NCBI RefSeq assembly: GCF_050948215.1
Contig: NC_135158.1
Coordinates: 1,343,822 to 1,407,821 of the forward strand
Direction of reading: 5' to 3'
From: Halictus rubicundus
Lineage: Eukaryota; Arthropoda; Insecta; Hymenoptera; Halictidae
DNA: 64,000 nt
In this document: positions 36,143 to 48,665 of the stretch, piece after piece
Position numbering within the stretch: position 1 is the stretch's first letter
Layout of the letters: every line of letters starts with the position of its first letter
Notes under the pieces: model-generated
What the model was told of the DNA's origin: nothing
The model's database searches: none
Seen by the model: only the letters and a program-made list of their open reading frames with translations
Translations under genes and position numbers: made by a program

Positions 36143-38402
36143 GTTTTTTTTACTTGTTTCAAATAAATTTCAAATAAACTCAATGTTCTATCTCCTTTTA
36201 TAGTTTTCTCGATTCCACGATTTTATACGATGTAGATATTTATAAAAAATCCATTAACGCTTTAAAGTAAAATTTCAGTTTGTAAAAATTTGTGGTAGTT
36301 ACCCTTACTACCTCTTTCGCACGAAAAGTGCGAATCGACGCGTAATCCACTTCCAATAATTATAATTAGAGACATTAATAATTAGAGGCAAATGCATCTC
36401 GGAACTAACTTTTCCAACTTTTGATAACCTCCGGCCATCGCGAAATTGCCGTGTGTACTATAATCGTAACGAATTCTACCTGAACGGTCACCACAGATAT
36501 CAATATGCGGTGCAAGATTTTGCTCAGCCAGCAATGTTCCACGTTGTCCGTGAGCTTCATTGCAATGGAATTATCATTCCGAACAGATCGAACCGAACCA
36601 CCTTTCCTTTCGTTTCGTCGGTCGACGGTAATTTTTCCTTCCGCCCGTAATTCTCGTTTCCCGAGGGCACGCTGCGTTTTCATCAAAAGCTCTGCAGCAT
36701 CAGGATCGGTGCAACTGAGGTTCGCCTGAATGGTTCGCTTATCCCCGATATCCAGGAAATCGTTGAGTAGTTAGAGGGTCGAGCTGAATGTGTACTCACC
36801 AATATCAATCAGTTCTATACCCATGATTGATTTCATTGCATTCGATTAGAATCCAAAGAAACAAATGGTTCGTTCGTTTATTGTAGATCGATGTCCCATT
36901 CATCTACATCTACGTCTTGTTTGGTCATGAGTAATCACAAAACTAAAAATTCTTTGAACTGTGCTTGGCAAGCCAGTACACTACATTCCATTTTTATACG
37001 ATAGGTACGTTCCGGAAGAGTACGTGTAAATCAAGTCGTGCAGAACGATAGGGTGTCCCACGGTAAGTGCCGTTTGATATAACGTACTCTGCATGCTTCA
37101 CAAGAAATCCCGTGGCAGGAATACGGCTGTAAGCCGTCCGATTAGGTCATTCCACACTAATTTTTGGTTCTAACCGAATTATTGGCTAAAGTGTGTGACG
37201 TCAAAGCGTAACCATTGGATGCCAGCGACCCCTCTTGCCTCTGTGCCGTCTCAAGAGACTTCTTGTGAGGCAGGGACAGTACGTGATAGGGCAAAGATGT
37301 AAAGGAACTTTTATCATCATTTTCTATATAGAATGTCACTGTGATAAAAAAAAAAGTTATTTTTATTTTCCCAAGGTTATTTTAAGGTCACCTCGTGTTT
37401 TTTAAATGGAAATCCATATTTTTAATTTGATATTATGAAAGTTCAGGAAAAAACAAGTTCAGCATACTGTCTTTGAAATGACATTGGGGTCATACAGGGG
37501 AACAAAGATTCCTGGAAAAATAGAATTGTGTGTACCTGAGAGATAGTCTTTCAGTTATTCTAGAAACTAAACTTGATTTTGTGAACTGCAGTTTCTATAT
37601 TAAATGAAGTCAGAAGTAAAGTCCCTTTTCATTTTTTCAATTCTAATCAGTTTAATATCTAATAATTAAAATTCTTGTGCATATTTAATGATTATCAAAT
37701 TCATGAAAAACCTTCAGATGAAAAAATTTTATTTCTTAACATTAAGGGGAATACCATGAAACCATTGCTAGATAAAATAAATACTACTTCAAATAATGAC
37801 TATTAAATAGCCAGTCTTGTGTTAAATTGTGTGTATAACTTTGAAAATAAGGTATCTTGTTCGTTGCAATAAGCTTATAAATAGTATTCAAAAGTTTCGT
37901 AAGACAAGAACTATACTGCACATAGTATAACTATGTCATTAATATGAATTTGATGGTACTCCGAGAATGAAATTCCTTTCTACTTTGCAACAATCATACC
38001 GGTTTATAGGAGGGGGTGCCTGAATAGAAGTATCTGACTAGTCTTGACAAATTATTAAAACAGAATAACTATTTATTTTATCTTGAATCGTTCTATCTTT
38101 TCATCACTATATTGCGGATTTTAATGCAAAATACCAAAAAAAAAAATTCATTAAATGTTTCCACTATTTTATATTCTAGTTATGTATTTTTGTCACAAAT
38201 GCATTGAATCCTCAGTCTAGTAATTACTTATAAAAAAGTATTTGGAATTGCAAGCATTACAGCACTGCAAGCACTGTTACAGTATTCCGTATCACTTTGC
38301 AATACGTCGTTACCCCTTTTATTATATAAATCTACATAGTTGTACAATCGCATAAAGAACTACATTTTCAATTGTGCATACCAATAAGTACTGTTAATGG
38401 TA
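36143..38402. other. Spacer with CpG-rich block at ~36400-36780
   Basis: The CpG-rich block carries overlapping frames on both strands (none with a domain). The region 37227-37290 holds a short repeat listed separately. The rest is AT-rich, with nothing recognised. Confidence 0.3.
37227..37290 (+). repeat. ~55-bp sequence shared with 59425-59482
   Basis: GCCGTCTCAAGAGACTTCTT, GTGAGGCA and GGACAGTAC correspond to GTCGTCCCGCGAGACTTCTT, GCGAGGCA and GGACAGTAC at 59425-59482. The origin is unknown. Confidence 0.6.
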
Positions 38403-38404
38403 TA

Positions 38405-38851
38405 CAGTGATTTCTCTATATATGTCGCCAAGGCCAGGATAATAAACGTCGCGGAATTATCCCCACTACCGCGGGGTATACCGCGTGAGGGGCCATCAAG
38501 CTCGAGAGGCCTCGGACGTCGAGTGTAAACATAACACGGGTCGGGTGTATCGGTGTGAGACCAGGAGACCATTACTAATTCAGTAACAAAACTCCTTTAT
38601 TTTTCATTATTTTTTTATGAGACTTTCACCAACATATTCATGGCATTTCTACGTTCAGCATCATAGAATAGTATAATCTTCTAGATGGCATTTGTCGCTG
38701 CCAGTCCCGTGCTTTAGACATGCAGCGTGTAGAACAGGTATGTTTACACTCGTCTTGTTCTGCATTCGGCGCGGATCAAAGAATAGTGTCCCCTGAACAA
38801 TACACGATACTGGTAGGACTCGTGTTGTTGACATATATCGAGAATTCACTG
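38405..38851. mobile_element. CAGTG-end MITE, copy 5
   Basis: CAGTGATTTCTCTATATATG to CATATATCGAGAATTCACTG is flanked by TA. The GGGGTATACCGC palindrome variant is at 38473-38484, and the shared block ACATAACACGGGTCGGGTGT follows. Confidence 0.8.
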
Positions 38852-38853
38852 TA

Positions 38854-39992
38854 TTAGGCCATATTAGGCATACATTGATATAAGCTTTTTTATTAGAATG
38901 CTCCGTACCCGTCTTCAAACTTATGTCCACATATTCTGGCACATCTCGTGTAATTAAACAATTGTATAGTGAATATTTTGTACAAACGTCTGCTCTAGAT
39001 GCGTCCATTCACTCCTAATTGCAGTGACCATCACTTTCGTTGCATCCTGTACAAAACTCGATCCCGCCACAACTATATAGCCTGGGTGAATGCGCGGCAC
39101 GTGAAACCTGTGCGGGAATATAAATCGTAACGAGCACCTTTCATGCCTGAACGACCATAATGCACTAAATGATACGCTCGGGAGGTCTTTATCCTCAAGG
39201 TCGATTTTACCGACATTATTCGCCTTTTATGAAAGGACAAGAAAAAGCCTCTCCTCGATCGCGCTGTGTAACAGGTTCTCTCCGTGGCTAGGAGGTATCG
39301 TTGTATAGAGTCTGTCTGTGTCCGTTCCGTTCCGTTCCGTCCGGTCTCGTGGCTGGATCGAACGACGGGTCTCCTCGATCGGTCGTCGTTCTGCGTTGAA
39401 AGGAAAATTAAGTGTTTGAAATATTGCTCGAGTCTGTAGATTACTTTGCCGTGCAATTGAACTTCCCAACGAACATCTCTTCTCTTTGGTGGGCGTTCGT
39501 CGTCGCAGTTTCTGGGTCTTCCACGGTTCAATCGTATTATATGACCGTCTGATTTTATGGTTGGTCGTTGCTACTGAAATAGCCTCCTTCTCTTTTGTGC
39601 GATCGAGTTGTGGAAACGTGTGCAACTTCTTTAAAGTCTCGTGCGGGAATCGGCACGATTCGGATAATTGCGCTAGTCTTTAGAGGACTGTTTATGTCTT
39701 TAGCAATGCGGCCATTTCTTTCTACCTCAGAGAAAGTAGAGAATTCTGAACGGGAAAAGTATGTTGAACAAGTATTTTTAAAATATACGAGCTTGGACAC
39801 TCTTAAAAAGACAACTTTCTTACGATTGAACTTGAATTTTTTCGAGTTGTTAGAAGGATTAGTTTATCAGCTGACGCGAGCAAAATTTTTTGAAACAATT
39901 GCAATTGGTCAGAATCGTAGAGGAAATGTAAGGTTACTTTTTACAACTTTTTTATCTGGGCCTACTTGAGCTGTTTACCCCCCTACCGTATA
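38854..39992. other. Spacer with CpG-rich block at ~39000-39700
   Basis: The block has promoter-like composition and a short (GTTCC) run near 39318-39335. Reverse frames of 152 and 132 codons overlap each other in different phases and carry no domain; I regard them as by-products of GC content. A forward candidate exon begins at 39694. Confidence 0.35.
39694..39969 (+). CDS. Candidate coding exon, unrecognised (low confidence)
   Basis: From ATG 39694 a 91-codon frame runs to 39969, just after a CpG-rich, promoter-like block. The translation is helix-prone and varied (STSEKVENSEREKYVEQVF, FFELLEGLVYQLTRAKFFET) with normal amino-acid balance, unlike most AT-driven frames nearby. GGAAAT|GTAAGG gives a reasonable splice donor with GT at 39928-39929, so the coding part might end after residue 78 and continue in an unseen exon. 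The frame is also open upstream without an ATG, back to 39595. I recognise no family. It could equally be a chance frame: there is no homology evidence and no partner exon was found. Confidence 0.22.
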   Translation: MSLAMRPFLSTSEKVENSEREKYVEQVFLKYTSLDTLKKTTFLRLNLNFFELLEGLVYQLTRAKFFETIAIGQNRRGNVRLLFTTFLSGPT

Positions 39993-40965
39993 CTGTAAAT
40001 CCGGGATATAAGTCGCCGAGGCTTCTAACTTAGCGGTTGCGGAATTATCCCCACTAGCATGGGGTATACCCCATGAGAGGCCAAGAAGCTCGAGAACCGC
40101 CGCCGCCGAGGATTGTAAACATAACCTGGGTCGGGTATATCGGTATGAGACCAGGAAATCACTACTAATCCAACAACAAAACTTCTTTAGTTTTTACGGA
40201 ACTTTCACCAACATATTCGTGGCATTTTTCTAATGAAAATGATACCAAATATGATATGATTCCGATGATATTTACTTGTGTAATGAACGATTAAAGTTTC
40301 GAACGCAAAGGACAGCGTACGGGAAAGAAAGAGACGCGGAGAGTCGAAGCGTTCGGCAAAGATGAAACACTGGCGCGATCTCAGGCCTTTAAATCAAAAC
40401 TTAAACTTTTTTATTATGAATTATTTTTTTACGAGACTTTCGCCAATATATTTGTGGAATCTTTCTAATTAACACGATACCAAACACGATATAATTCCGA
40501 TGATATTCACTTGTGAAATGATCGCTGAAAGTTACTTCCCATTATAATTCCATTACCGGAAAATTAATGTAAATATGATGCAAATTGTATCGTGTTTGGT
40601 ATCATTTTATTCAGAAAAATTCCACAAATATACATATTGGTGAAAGTCACATAAAAAAATAATTAATAATAAAAAAAAATGAAGTTTTGATTTAAAGGCC
40701 TGAGCTCACGCTTGTCTTTCATCTTTCCCGAACTCTTCGACCTTCTGTCCTTCTTTGCGCCCGAAACTGTAATCTTTCATTACACAAGTAAATATCATCA
40801 GAATTGTATCATATTAGGTTAGTCCCATAAAAGAATAATGAAAAATAAAGAATTTCTCGAGCTTCGCCGTCCTTTTCTACGTTCAGCACTGCATCAAAGA
40901 ATAGTGGCATTCGAACTTAAAGGACGACAATATCTGGACTGCTGACATAAAACGCGGATTCACTG
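39993..40965. mobile_element. CAGTG-end MITE, copy 6 (with inner inverted repeat)
   Basis: A diverged left end CTGTAAATCCGGGATATA follows TA, and the right end GCGGATTCACTG precedes TA. GGGGTATACCCC is at 40061-40072. Within it, 40378-40480 and 40610-40705 form an inverted pair (CCTTTAAATCAAAACTT against GTTTTGATTTAAAGG). Confidence 0.65.
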
Positions 40966-40967
40966 TA

Positions 40968-42106
40968 TGGCATAACGAGTCGGAAACATGATAAACATTT
41001 TTTAAAAAATCTACTAAATCTATGAATATGTTTCTTTTAGGATGAAATAAGATTTTATTCTTTTGTAACCAATATTTGACACATCAAAGTAGAGAATCAA
41101 GGTTGAGCTACGTATTTTTATTCTTGTAGGGCCCAGTCCACGGAGTTGGAGTTACACTTAATTCACGCAATCTCTTGATCAAACATGAGTTAAATGTAAC
41201 TCACGTGGCGTTCAATGTGTTGAAGTAAATGTAGGCATCCAAAAAATATTTAACTTTCCTTTTTCTTTTGCAAAATTATTCAGGACGAGAAGGTCCTAAT
41301 CATTGTATCCACGAAGAAAATTATACAGCAAGGAGTTAAAAATCGTTTGTTCCCTGTACATTTTCCATGACATTTACCGCGTCGCCATTCGTACCCATTT
41401 TCATGTATTACATGGTTCCACATTTTCTCATTTTTGAACGCCTTAAATGTGTTCAGTGTCGCGTCACATCTTTACGAGAAACTTAAATCTTCCGTTTTCT
41501 GATTGTGAGACTCCCAAGGGCTCTCGTCTCTAATTGACGTACGGGTGCTGCGACACCTGGCGCTTTCCCTACCTGACTGCATTCTCCGAAGACTTCTAAA
41601 CGTTTACCTCAAGGCCATTCGACTTCCTACTTCGAGAATGTTACGCAACCTTGAATTATTCATTCGGGAGGCCCTAGCGTGCGATAACACTTTCATTGTT
41701 CGTCCCCACTGGCCCTGCGTGTTAGAATAACTTCGGGTTTCGATTAACATAAATCGGCCGTAATATTCCCATTACACTGTACAAGTAGGCTATTTACCAC
41801 GGTTTATCGTGTTTACATTATACTTTGCGAACCTGTCGACAGAAGGTATACTGATATCGACGCGCGGCGTGAATATAACGTTTGGAAACTGATCTTCTCC
41901 CGATAACAGGAAAAAATATTCCAGGAGTATGCCCGCTACAGTTGAATAATTCTTGCTGTTCTAACTGTACACTCGACGTCTGGAAGAGGCGAGAATCATT
42001 GAGGCAACGTATGCGATATTTTCTTGAAATTCCATCGGTATGTTTCACACGCGATAAAAATGTCAACACGAAGGACAATTGCATTGCGTCAAAAAGAAAT
42101 TCAGAG
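40968..42106. other. Spacer, no gene called
   Basis: A degenerate TTAA-type end (GCAAGGAGTTAA, TTAA 41336-41339) resembles the one at 9797. The block at 41500-41740 is GC-richer with a 61-codon frame (41545-41730) lacking a domain. Confidence 0.35.
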
Positions 42107-42108
42107 TA

Positions 42109-42452
42109 CAGTCTTTTCTCGATATATGTCCATAACACGGGTCTACCCAGGGACATATATCGTCCAGGAGAAACTATTCTTTGATGCACTGCCGAACGTA
42201 AAAAAGGACAGCGAAGTTCGAGTGGCCCCGGTCGCCGAGGAGTGTAAACATAATAAGGGTCGGGTGTATCGGTGTGAAACCACTACGAATCCAATATCAA
42301 AACTTCTTTATTTTTCATTATTTTTTATGGGACTTTCATCAACATATTCGTGGCATTTTTCTAATGAAAATGATACCAAATATGATATGATTCCGATGAT
42401 ATATACAGGGTAGACCCGTGTTGTGGACATATATCAAGAAAATATATCACTT
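42109..42452. mobile_element. CAGTG-end MITE, copy 7
   Basis: CAGTCTTTTCTCGATATATG follows TA, and the decayed right end CATATATCAAGAAAATATAT lies near 42428-42450. Its segment GGGACATATATCG to GCCGAACG matches the join across the 156-790 insertion. The GGGGTATACCCC block is deleted here. Confidence 0.7.
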
Positions 42453-43476
42453 TATCATCTGTACGAATGCACGCATAAATTAAAAAGATCTTATATACAA
42501 GAAAAACCTAAAATCTGTTTAAATATTTTTGACAGTGTATCTTGCATTTACGGAGTTGCAAATTGCAATCTTTTTTGAAAATTAAGTATGTTGACAAAGT
42601 TAAATATATAACGAATTGACTTTTTCCTGAAATTCATTAATTATACTTTCATTGCTTTGTAATACGTACGCTGCTAAATATTAAGAAATGCTAGATCCGT
42701 ATTCGTTTAGAATAATTTACATCTCTTTCTGAACATGTATATCTGCGTGGTTGCGTGCAAATACCAAAACACGCATTCGATTTTTGTTTCTCGCAGTTCT
42801 CCGACTTTACGATCGTGCTTCCTGCTGCATGACTGATTATCGAAACTCTTACTTACTTCAAGGACGAAGATTCCTACTGAGTAACATGCATTTCTTGTCG
42901 AACAACACGGTTTTTTACAATCTACTGACCTTGTCCACCGGTTACGCTCACGTGGGACTTATCTGTGCAAGTAAAAATTTGTGCTGCATTAACTTGCGGA
43001 TTCTGTCTGTCTTTATCATCGCTTCTGACATGAGCTATTTTATTACGTAACGAAGAAACTGCCAAGAAACTTTTTTGTTAAGTGGGTCTTACCACTTAAC
43101 AAAAAAGTTGCTAAATAACTATTAGTAAACTCTTGATAAATTTTACACTGTGTGGAATAACAAAGAATAGTTCCAATAATTTATAGTTCAAGAAATTAAT
43201 ACACCATCCTACAACATTTAAATGAATCAGTGGACCTACATTGGTCCTTCTAGTATCTTAGAAAAATCTGACATACATCAAATAGTCAACTCTTTTGTCT
43301 CACTTACTAAAATAAATGGAGCCTCCTTAAATTACACACTTTCTATATAAGTTCTGTTATTTTTGCATTTATTAATAAATAACAATAACGATATAATACT
43401 TCTCCCATATACTTACATTTGCCATTATTTTTATAACCATTTCGTTATCTCCTGTATGTGGCTACAATACAATCGG
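42453..43476. other. AT-rich spacer with a perfect hairpin
   Basis: No coding region is accepted: the frame at 42751-43050 has no ATG near its start and no domain. It contains the hairpin at 43068-43109. Confidence 0.4.
43068..43109. repeat. Perfect 18-bp hairpin, 6-nt loop
   Basis: AACTTTTTTGTTAAGTGG and CCACTTAACAAAAAAGTT are exact complements separated by GTCTTA. Complementarity stops at both flanks. Confidence 0.9.
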
Positions 43477-43805
43477 TTAACCCCTTAACGCACAGTTTAA
43501 AAAAAAAAAACCGGCCAAAAAAAAATCAATTTTTGATATACTGCGCTTTTGTTCCATGGAAAAAGGCTATATTTTATTCTTGAATAAATAAGTGTTATAG
43601 CTTACAATCCCATGTAAATGATAAATATCAATAAAACGATTTTTTTTCTTTGCTTTCACATTGTTATTTTCAATTCTCGATTATATTTGAGTGTGAAAAA
43701 TTATAGCAGCATAAAATACAACACCGCTCGAATTATCTCGAGTGTGCACAGTTTGGCCTGTTTAGCGCGCTCGAATTAACTCGAACGTACAAGTTAAGGG
43801 GTTAA
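43477..43805. mobile_element. TTAA MITE, TTAACCCCTT-end
   Basis: TTAACCCCTTAAC mirrors GTTAAGGGGTTAA, bounded by TTAA at 43477-43480 and 43802-43805. Inside the right part, CTCGAATTATCTCGAG and CTCGAATTAACTCGAA are palindromes next to a repeated GCACAGTTT/CAGTTTGGCC segment. Confidence 0.8.
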
Positions 43806-43873
43806 ACATTAAGCAACAAGACGAGCGTGTCATCATATCCATTACATTAATTGCCATAAATTGGTATTGACTG

Positions 43874-44562
43874 TTCAACACTAGATTTACAGAGCACTAA
43901 AAGTGACTGTTTTACATTACTTTATGAAAATAACAAGAATTTCACCTTGGCAACCCAAAAGAAAATGCCAAAAAACACGCATAACTTTTGAACCAGTGAA
44001 CTTTTAAAATTAAAACTTGGATTTTTCGTATTTTCTCGTCAAAATCTGCAGGATTATATATAAAAAAGTTAAAAATTTCTCTTTTTTTTGGCAACGCCAA
44101 GATGAAGTTTAACCCAAGAATGTGTGTATCTAAAATTTTGTCTAATAATTCTTCATAGATACAGTCTAGAGTTACAGTCATAGTTACGGTCAAAATGACC
44201 GGTCCTTAAAAAGCTTTTCATTCAATAAGGCGACTCATTTATTTTGAGTAGTTCATGCTACATTGAGAATAGCCTTTCTTTTTTATACTGATTGTTGTTT
44301 AGGTTTAGAAGCGTAAATACCATATTATCTCGTTCAGTCAAATTGACCGGCCGCGGTAGGTAGGACAGGCTACATATATTTCTTGGGAAAAAACTACATA
44401 CTTTAAGAAAAGCCGTAAAGATTGTAAATAGCAATGTGATAATGTTGTATGTACGAAATTGTGCGCAAAAGTTTGAAAACGTCAATTTGACCGGCCGTGT
44501 AGGTTTAGTGTTAAAGGTATTAGAACCCGTCACTTTGACGGGTCTCGTAAACCTAGTGTTAA
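43874..44562. mobile_element. Composite of TTAACACTAG-family elements
   Basis: The left edge TCAACACTAGATTTACAG mirrors GTCTCGTAAACCTAGTGTTAA at the right (TTAA 44559-44562). Within it are GGTCAAAATGACCGG (about 44191), CAAATTGACCGGCCG (about 44340) and AATTTGACCGGCCG followed by GTAGGTTTAGTGTTAA (to 44514). At least two elements of the family are therefore merged. The core repeat of 9590/24960 is at 43935-44115. Confidence 0.6.
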
Positions 44563-46812
44563 ATGTCTTTTAAATATCTTTTAAATAACGCAGGCTTAGG
44601 ACGCATTGTCAGTTCTTTTCCTTTGTCCTCGCGCCGGTGTCTTGTACGCGTCTTTTACCTTTCTTTTCACCATTCTGGTGAAAGGTGGACCCGATTCATT
44701 AAGCCAATACAAAATCCCGTTCAAATTCCGATAAGTTGAGGCAGGCCAGAACTCACAATGTACCTTCGCGAAGGCAAGATTCTCCGAGAACTTTTTTCCT
44801 TCTTCCTCCTCTTCTTGTTCTTCTTATTTTCACAGAACTCGTAATGCCCGGCCTGTTCCCCTTTTTTTGTAATGCCGCAACGACGAGAGTTATCACTCTC
44901 GCCGACTCAATGCGAGATTCAGTTTCACTGCTCGATCTCGTCTCGGAAAGTATCGGACTCCATTCACGGAATGCAAGACGCGTGCAATCGAATCTCTTGA
45001 ACAGTGATTTCTAATTGTTTTCTTGGATTACGTTATTTCCACGCCGTAAGAATACTAGAGCTGCCACGCGAATTAAAATTACCCATTCCATATGTTTATC
45101 TCGTGATTACTGAAATCATAATGTTACTTTCATGTAGAACCAGGCAAATTGTTTGAAATGAAAATAGGAAACAAAATATATTTGGAATAATTTATTTTGC
45201 ACGTTATTTTCTATACTCTTATTTGAAAATATGAAGAAGTTTGATTTATTTAAAATGATAGCAACCTTGAATAGTAAATTATTTCGATATTTCTTTATTT
45301 CAAGTTTGTCTGAAGAAATAATCCTCAAAATAATATTAAATAATAGTAAATAATTAAGTGGACTCAAACCTGATCACCAGGTCAGCTGACATAATTTTAA
45401 AGAACAATTTTACAGTTATCTGAAACAATTATTTCAAATAATTCTAAAATAAAGTAACATGCTATTAGAAATAATTATATGTATATTACCATTTTCTGTA
45501 ATGTCTCATTTAATATTGACGCGAATATTTACGTTAAATTATAATATAAGTATAGAACCTTTCAGTAAATCTTGATTAAAATTCATATTAAATACACAAA
45601 TGGTACAATATGCTAATAGAATGAATTCAATGAATAATGTAATCGTGTTATCCCATGTACAATGTGTTCCATTCGCGATGATGTTTACAGATAAAACGAT
45701 AGAGTTAACGAAGCAATAATAGGTACGCTGTAATATGTGATTATTAGAGCACAGCTATTATCCATGTTATTTTGGTATCCGCTTTTTTAGGTTATGTTTC
45801 CAGACATCTAATCCAGTAAAGACGGCATTTACACTTAATTATGTGTACAACAAAATGCTCTTCCAAATGAATGGTATACGGTAGTAAAAAATGAAAGTGT
45901 AAGTCTTATCGTTAGACTTATTAAAGAACTATATTGTGAAGAGTACAAGGAAATACACCCTACAAAAATTGCAAATGAATCTTATTCTGTATTTTTTAAA
46001 AAAGTATACAATAATATTATTCAGCAAATTACAATGGTTCCAATTTCTTTTTACTTTTGAACGTGTTTCGATGAAATCCTCAACTTATTACAAGTGTGTA
46101 CAACTATATTGTTGTAACGTCTTTTGCTTGCTTGCAATAGAAGCACATTGATAAAAACATTGATTAAACTTACAATACATAATTCTTTATATTTTGCTAT
46201 CACGTCTCTAACCTCCTATTATCGTACACGTTCGTACATAAATCAAATTATCAACGTTTGGTATAACACGCCGGGGGACATCTGATAACCCTACGGTGTA
46301 TTAAGTTGTGATTAAAACGATAAAGAAACTATTATCAAAGCTAGAGTACAGCTACCACGAATAAACCACACACAGCAGTCATATATATATATATATATAT
46401 ATTTTTTCGTATCGTAAATCAGATAAAGAATTATAAATATGCATACTGTAAACTTACACACTTTTTATTCGGAACCAAAAAATTAATTACTATACATAAT
46501 GGAATAATTATTTACCCCTTATCACGCATTGTTTCTATCTATAGCTATTTTTAATATATTTATTTTTATCATTACTAGTACTGTTAATATCTATTCATTT
46601 TTTAACAAGTATGTTCCTGATTATTTAATTGATCTAATAAATAGGTAGTTAACAAACTCATTTTTAGTAAGCTATTTTCCTAGTGTAACTACTGAAAAAT
46701 TATGAGATGGTTAAAAGTTTTTTTAAGACAAAATTGCGTAGAATATCATAAATTAATTATTTATTAATAAGGTATCATTAATTTTTATCGGGCAATATCT
46801 GTTAAATATGTG
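44563..46812. other. GC-richer patch then AT-rich DNA
   Basis: 44580-45010 is GC-richer. The 92-codon frame there starts at TTG, not ATG, and has one hydrophobic run but no domain. From 45010 the DNA is AT-rich, without features except an (AT)n run. Confidence 0.35.
46381..46402. repeat. (AT)n microsatellite
   Basis: An uninterrupted AT alternation of about 22 bp. Confidence 0.9.
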
Positions 46813-47528
46813 TACAGTGAATTCAAAAATTATTTGAACACTAACTTTCCAATTTGTGAAAAATCATCGATATTTGAACTGTGATAATTTCGTTAAAACG
46901 AATAGTACAACAATAAATTTGATCTCATTTTAAAGCTTCAGCCTTCTACATCCACAAAGTATCATTCATTTTTACTAAGTTAGGTTTGCACGGTGCAACA
47001 GGTGTAAACCCTATGGTATTTGAATGCTCGAAAATGCTACCAATCGAAGCATTTCTAAAAACATTTAAAAAATCTCTTCGTAAATGAATCAGCAATACGT
47101 TTGAAGATTGAAGGCTACTACTTGAAGTCGTCTACTTTGTGACGACGTAAAAAAACTTTGTGCGTGATTTTTTGGGTCTGTTTTATTAACCTTTAAGGTA
47201 TACTGCCTTCACAGAAATATAAGGTACACATAAAACAAAGAAAAAAGTCATACAACAATTTCAGTCACGATAAAAATTTTTCGATCTTTTTGCAGAGGTT
47301 TCAGTTTATAGCATTAAACAAAATGTATATTCAGTTTCCCGCCATTACATAATGCAAAAATATCTTAGAAGAAAACGGAAATAATGTTCTTCGAAAGGAG
47401 ACGCTTAAGCTTTAAAATGAGCCCAATCTTATTTCTGTATTATTGTTTTTTACGAAATTATCAAAAGTTAACGACGATATTTCTAAAATGGGAAATTTAG
47501 TGTTGGAATACTTCCTGGATCCACTGTA
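46813..47528. mobile_element. TA-bounded MITE, CAGTGAATTC ends (716 bp)
   Basis: TACAGTGAATTC followed by ATTTGAACACTAACTTTCC mirrors GGGAAATTTAGTGTTGGAAT and GGATCCACTGTA. TA is on both sides. The inside is diverged but still loosely palindromic (arms around 46920-47000 and 47310-47430). It is non-coding. Confidence 0.7.
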
Positions 47529-48253
47529 TATATTTTAACGAATAATGTAACTATACATGAAAATGGAAGACGAAGTCAAATGGAAAGAAAAAACGGTTCA
47601 CGTACGTTGCTCCCAATACGTTTAATTCCTATCACTGGGTCGTCTAGAAATGTCAATTTGCAGAACGCTCGTCGACGTGCAAACACAGAGATCTGCTCGG
47701 CTTTATCATATCTCGTTTCCATGCGACAATAAATTTGCACCTCGTGTTAAAATCACGCGCCTATCTCTGCTTCCCTGCTGCAAGAGAATATTAAGCGCGT
47801 TCTTCAAGCTCTTTGTTGCAGGCTTGTCGCGCGTGTTCAACTATCCCTTTACATTCAGAGAAAAATTTCGTGCTGCTAACACAAATATGGCGTAATTATA
47901 GCACTTAAATAGTGGATCGAGTTAACAATATTTCTTCAAAATTTAATCTGAGTAATAAAAGAAAAGGTAACGATACTGTAATTTTTACTGTAACTTTGGT
48001 TAAATCACATTGATATACAAATTTTCTGCATCTATTCATAGGAAACGAAAATATTACTGAAAACGATTAGTACTTATTGTGCAATCTAGTGTTCGCTTAA
48101 TGATATTGTCTAATTACCTACATTATTCTTTACTCAGGACTGTTATTGAAAACTCAGTCGGCGTTATCCTATTGTCAACATTTTTTAACAATTTAGGAAA
48201 AAAATAAGTAGGAAGAAATCGGAGGTGCTTGTGACCATTAACGTATTAATATA
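47529..48253. other. Spacer with GC-richer patch at ~47590-47890
   Basis: An 81-codon frame (47650-47895) without a domain crosses the patch. Nothing else is recognised. Confidence 0.35.
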
Positions 48254-48663
48254 CAGGGTGTCTAAAAAAAATGTATACACTGTTTAAGGTAGATTCTTTT
48301 GCAATTTAAATATTAATTATATGCGAATAAAATCTGCAGTTATAATCATTCAAATTGTGTACACATTTTTTAAGGAAACTTGAGAAACTGTTCTCCGTGG
48401 CTTTGTTAAGGAGTTATTAACAGGAAACACGGACCAATCAGGGCGCTGCTACAGTGGATGTATTCCAGTTCGGCCAATGCCAACGTCACGCTCAGCGGGA
48501 CCTGCCGCCGTGTTGGAGTCCGTCTGTTTTTGTCGTGCCCTGATTGGTCCGTGTATTTCGTTAATAATTCCTCAACGAAGCCGCGGAGAGTATTTTCGCA
48601 ACGGGTACTTCGAATGACCTAAGGAATCACTCATTTCAAGGAAGCACATTTAGGGACACCCTG
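48254..48663. mobile_element. CAGGGTG-end MITE with CCAAT pair, copy 3
   Basis: CAGGGTGTCT to GGACACCCTG is flanked by TA (48252-48253, 48664-48665). CCAAT is at 48434-48438 and its inverse at 48543-48547. The GGGACCTGCCGCC block is inverted relative to copy 1. Confidence 0.8.
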
Positions 48664-48665
48664 TA

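Noticed and set aside
39073..39625. Reverse-strand frames of 152 and 132 codons
   Set aside because: They overlap in different phases in CpG-rich DNA, show no domain, and look like GC-content by-products.
41818..42413. Frames of 100-129 codons on both strands
   Set aside because: Largely inside the CAGTG-end MITE at 42109-42452 and its edge.
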